From contig JAICSZ010000102.1 in the NCBI GenBank assembly GCA_025936615.1, positions 1-7,360 of the forward strand: DNA of 7,360 nt, given 5' to 3'. The position numbers and the translations under genes were made by a program. The DNA comes from Pedococcus sp. (GTDB taxonomy: Bacteria; Actinomycetota; Actinomycetes; Actinomycetales; Dermatophilaceae). The notes under the pieces were generated by a model. That model searched no databases. It was not told where the DNA came from and was given only the letters and a program-made list of their open reading frames with translations. Shown here one piece after another: positions 5,181 through 7,360 of the stretch; position 1 is the first letter of the stretch; each line of letters opens with the position of its first letter.

Positions 5181-5894
5181 ATGTGGGTCTGGATCGTCAT
5201 CGCCGTCATCGTCGTGCTGCTCGTCCTTTGGGCGGTCGGCGTCTACAACGGCCTCATCAAGCTGCGCAACCTCGTGCAGGAGGCCTGGCGACAGATCGAC
5301 GTCGAGCTCAAGCGCCGGCACGACCTGATCGGCAACCTCGTCGAGACCGTCAAGGGCTACGCCGCCCACGAGCGGGGCACCCTCGAAGACGTCATGAAGG
5401 CCCGCTCCGCTGCCATGGCCGGCGGGCAGAGCCCCGCGCAACAGGCCCAGTCCGAGGGACTGCTGAGCCAGGCGCTCGGTCGCCTCATCGCCGTCGCCGA
5501 GGCCTACCCGGACCTCAAGGCGAACCAGAACTTCATGGCCCTCCAGAACGAGCTGACCGCCACCGAGGACCGCATCGCCTCGGCACGCCGCTACTACAAC
5601 GCCAACGTTCGCGAGCTGAACACCAAGGTGGAGACGGTGCCGTCCAACATCGTGGCCGGCATGTTCAACATCAGTCGCGCCGAGTACTTCGAGGTGGAGG
5701 GTGAGGAGCGCGACCCCGTGAAGGTCGACTTCGGCCAGCGCGACGCCACCATCCCACCGCCCAGCGGGTATGCCGGGGGCACGCCAGCCGGCGCCCCTGC
5801 GTCACCGCCACCGGCTGCACCGTCCGCGGGCGAGGCCTCCGCCGCTGGGCCGGCCCCTGAGGCTGCTGCCCCGCGGCCGCCCACCGAGCCGTAG
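5181..5894 (+). CDS. lemA: LemA family protein
   Basis: LemA proteins are membrane-anchored helical-bundle proteins of unresolved function. Residues 2-20 form an uncleaved N-terminal membrane helix (WVWIVIAVIVVLLVLWAVG). The family core follows: YNGLIKLRN (22-30), AWRQIDVELKRRHDLIGNLV (35-54), VKGYAAHE (57-64), then AYPDLKANQNFMALQNEL (108-125), TEDRIASARRYYNANV (128-143) and the N-x-x-x-E-x-x-P-S-N-x-x-A end of the domain (137-149). Usual LemA proteins stop near 185-190 residues. This one has an extra tail of about 46 residues (192-237), very rich in Pro, Ala, Gly and Ser, likely disordered. The ATG has GGGGAG 4 bases upstream. The next gene begins 12 bp after the stop in the same reading frame, so the GNAT and glycosidase genes may be co-transcribed with it. 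Confidence 0.95.
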   Translation: MWVWIVIAVIVVLLVLWAVGVYNGLIKLRNLVQEAWRQIDVELKRRHDLIGNLVETVKGYAAHERGTLEDVMKARSAAMAGGQSPAQQAQSEGLLSQALGRLIAVAEAYPDLKANQNFMALQNELTATEDRIASARRYYNANVRELNTKVETVPSNIVAGMFNISRAEYFEVEGEERDPVKVDFGQRDATIPPPSGYAGGTPAGAPASPPPAAPSAGEASAAGPAPEAAAPRPPTEP

Positions 5895-5906
5895 ACGCGA
5901 GCATCC

Positions 5907-6800
5907 TTGATCCGTCCCGTTGTCGACGCCGACCTGCCGGCGGTGAGAGCCGTCGCGGCTGCGGCCTTCGACCTCGAGCCGGGTGACCGCGGCCAGCTCG
6001 TCGACCTGCTCCATGAGCGGGGCGACGGAGCACCCGTGGCGCGGCTGGTTGCAGAAGAGGACGGCCGGGTGGTCGGCTTCGTCTACGGATCCGTCCGAGG
6101 CAGCAGGGGCTTCGTCGACGGCTGGGCAGTCGAGCCGGCCTCGCGGCGCGGTGGGGTGGGCAGTGCGCTCCTGCGTGGGTGCGAGCATGCGCTGCTCGGT
6201 GCAGGCGCCGCCTCCCTTTCGGTCGGCGGCAACACCTGGTGCTACGCGTGGCCCGGTCTCGACCCGGGCTACACCGCCGCACTGGCACTCCTGGAGAGGC
6301 GCGACTACTCGCGGACAGACACGCTGTTGAACATGGACGTGCCGCTGTCGGCATGGGAGCAGGGCCTGACGCAGGATGCCTTGCGCGACAGCCGATCTGA
6401 CGTCGAGCTGCGCCGTGCGACCACCCACGACGCGACTGCCCTGGTGGGGTTCGCCCGAGACTTCTCCGATGCCTGGGCCGACGAGGCAGCACGCGCCGTG
6501 CACCGGGACCGGTCTCGCGCGTTCCTCGCCCTGCGTGAGGGCAGGGTGGTGGGCTTCGCCTGCCACGGCGTCTACCGCGACGGGTGGTTCGGTCCGACCG
6601 GCGTCGACCCGGCTGAGCGCGGCAAGGGGCTAGGTGAGGCGCTGCTGCGCCTGTGCCTCGACGACCTCGCCGCCGCCGGCACCGAGGTCGCGCAGATCAG
6701 CTGGATCGGGCCGATGGCGTTCTACCACCGCACCGTCGGCGCCCGGTGCCGTCGGGTGTTCCTGACCCTCGAAAAGGCCGTCCCCGAGGAGAAGTCGTGA
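5907..6800 (+). CDS. Tandem-domain GNAT family N-acetyltransferase
   Basis: The 297-residue protein carries two GNAT folds, which move an acetyl group from acetyl-CoA to an amine. The first starts at MIRPVVDADLPAV and has the acetyl-CoA loop VEPASRRGGVGSALL (75-89; R81-G82-G83-V84-G85). A linker at about 140-165 leads to the second, beginning VELRRATTHDATALV (166-180), with loop VDPAERGKGLGEALL (223-237) and a C-terminal SWIGPMAFYHRTVGA motif. Both loops keep R/Q-x-x-G-x-G/A-like spacing, so both may bind the cofactor. The start is TTG at 5907. Only four codons (ACG CGA GCA TCC) separate it from the in-frame lemA stop, so no ATG or GTG is available further up, and the next in-frame GTG (5943) would remove the conserved first strand. 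The ribosome-binding site is weak. The stop overlaps the GH20 start by 3 bases within GTGA. The substrate is unknown; an amino-sugar is a guess from the neighbour. Confidence 0.88.
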   Translation: MIRPVVDADLPAVRAVAAAAFDLEPGDRGQLVDLLHERGDGAPVARLVAEEDGRVVGFVYGSVRGSRGFVDGWAVEPASRRGGVGSALLRGCEHALLGAGAASLSVGGNTWCYAWPGLDPGYTAALALLERRDYSRTDTLLNMDVPLSAWEQGLTQDALRDSRSDVELRRATTHDATALVGFARDFSDAWADEAARAVHRDRSRAFLALREGRVVGFACHGVYRDGWFGPTGVDPAERGKGLGEALLRLCLDDLAAAGTEVAQISWIGPMAFYHRTVGARCRRVFLTLEKAVPEEKS

Positions 6801-7360
6801 CCGAGCCCGCACTCGTCCCCGAGCCGGTCGAGCTGGAGCGCACCGGTGAGGCGTATGTCCTGGCTCCCGACACCGTCATCGCCTGCGACGAGGACGCGAG
6901 AGAGGTCGCCGAGCTACTGCGCGAGTACCTCGCGGTCACCGGCCTGCCCCTTCCGGTCTCGGTGGACCACCGGCCGGGCGGCATCGAGCTGCGGCTGGCT
7001 GGCGACGGGGGCGCCGACCTCGGCGACGAGGGCTACCGGCTCACCAGCGGCCCGGGTGGGGTGCGCATCGAGGCGGGGACGCCAGCCGGCCTGCGCCATG
7101 GCATCCAGACCCTGCGGCAGCTGCTGCCGGCCGAGGTCTTCGGCACGGCCCTCGCCCCGCAGCTCACGTGGGCGGTGGCCGGTGTGCGGGTGACCGACCG
7201 GCCGCGGTTCGCCTGGCGCGGGTCACATCTCGACGTCGGCAGGCACTTCATGCCACTGGACTTCCTGCACCGCTACGTCGAGCTGCTCGCCCAGCACAAG
7301 CTCAACCGGCTCCACCTGCACCTCACCGAGGACCAGGGCTGGCGGTTCGAGGTGAAGCGC
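6797..7360 (+). CDS. Glycoside hydrolase family 20 (beta-N-acetylhexosaminidase type), 3'-truncated
   Basis: The 188 visible residues form the N-terminal part of a GH20 enzyme, which removes terminal GlcNAc or GalNAc from glycans such as chitin or peptidoglycan fragments. Residues 5-130 match the GH20b non-catalytic domain (LVPEPVELER at the front, GYRLTSGPGGVRIEAGTPAGLRHGIQTLRQLLP at about 79-111). The catalytic barrel opens at DRPRFAWRGSHLDVGRHF (134-151), whose R141 corresponds to the sugar-binding arginine of the family, and continues with LAQHKLNRLHLHLTEDQGWR (164-183). The catalytic Asp-Glu pair would lie beyond the right edge. The GTG start overlaps the GNAT stop (GTGA), which indicates coupling. 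No signal peptide is visible, so the enzyme appears cytoplasmic and would act on imported oligosaccharides. The frame is open to the last base. Confidence 0.93.
   Translation, partial: MTEPALVPEPVELERTGEAYVLAPDTVIACDEDAREVAELLREYLAVTGLPLPVSVDHRPGGIELRLAGDGGADLGDEGYRLTSGPGGVRIEAGTPAGLRHGIQTLRQLLPAEVFGTALAPQLTWAVAGVRVTDRPRFAWRGSHLDVGRHFMPLDFLHRYVELLAQHKLNRLHLHLTEDQGWRFEVKR

Overview
The window is a gene-dense, very GC-rich stretch with strong G/C at third codon positions, GTG and TTG starts, and 4-base start/stop overlaps. Together with the gene families (a DUF3500 protein, a holin-like/DUF3618 pair, an actinobacterial-style PyrE), this points to the chromosome of a high-GC actinobacterium. An Intrasporangiaceae-like member of the Micrococcales is a guess from overall flavour, not something the sequence proves. 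I see no mobile element, CRISPR array, tRNA or rRNA.

Layout. (1) 2-1551, plus strand: the end of an ABC-2 type exporter operon, with an ATPase cut by the left edge and its membrane subunit. (2) 1557-2525, minus strand: a DUF3500 protein, convergent with the exporter (5 bp apart) and divergent from pyrE (70 bp apart). (3) 2596-3183: pyrE, with a TAGGGT -10-like box so close to its GTG that a leaderless mRNA is likely. (4) 3227-5064: the most interesting part. A GTTT-N17-GGGTAT promoter, the form read by the general-stress sigma factors SigB/SigF of actinobacteria, stands before three tightly coupled genes. These encode a membrane-anchored LEA-like protein with a 22-residue repeat, a two-helix holin-like (PF07332) protein, and a DUF3618 protein with a tail of six 11-residue repeats. 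I read this as a stress-induced envelope-protection module. It ends at a strong 10-bp hairpin that has a second, mutually interfering 8-bp pairing. (5) 5181-5894: lemA with a Pro/Ala-rich C-terminal extension. (6) 5907-7360: a tandem GNAT acetyltransferase with a TTG start, whose stop overlaps the start of a family 20 glycosidase (beta-N-acetylhexosaminidase type) that runs off the right edge.

No wholly new system is evident. The best candidate for something under-described is the stress-sigma/LEA-like/holin-like/DUF3618 operon. Its individual families occur widely in actinobacteria, but their function is not established.
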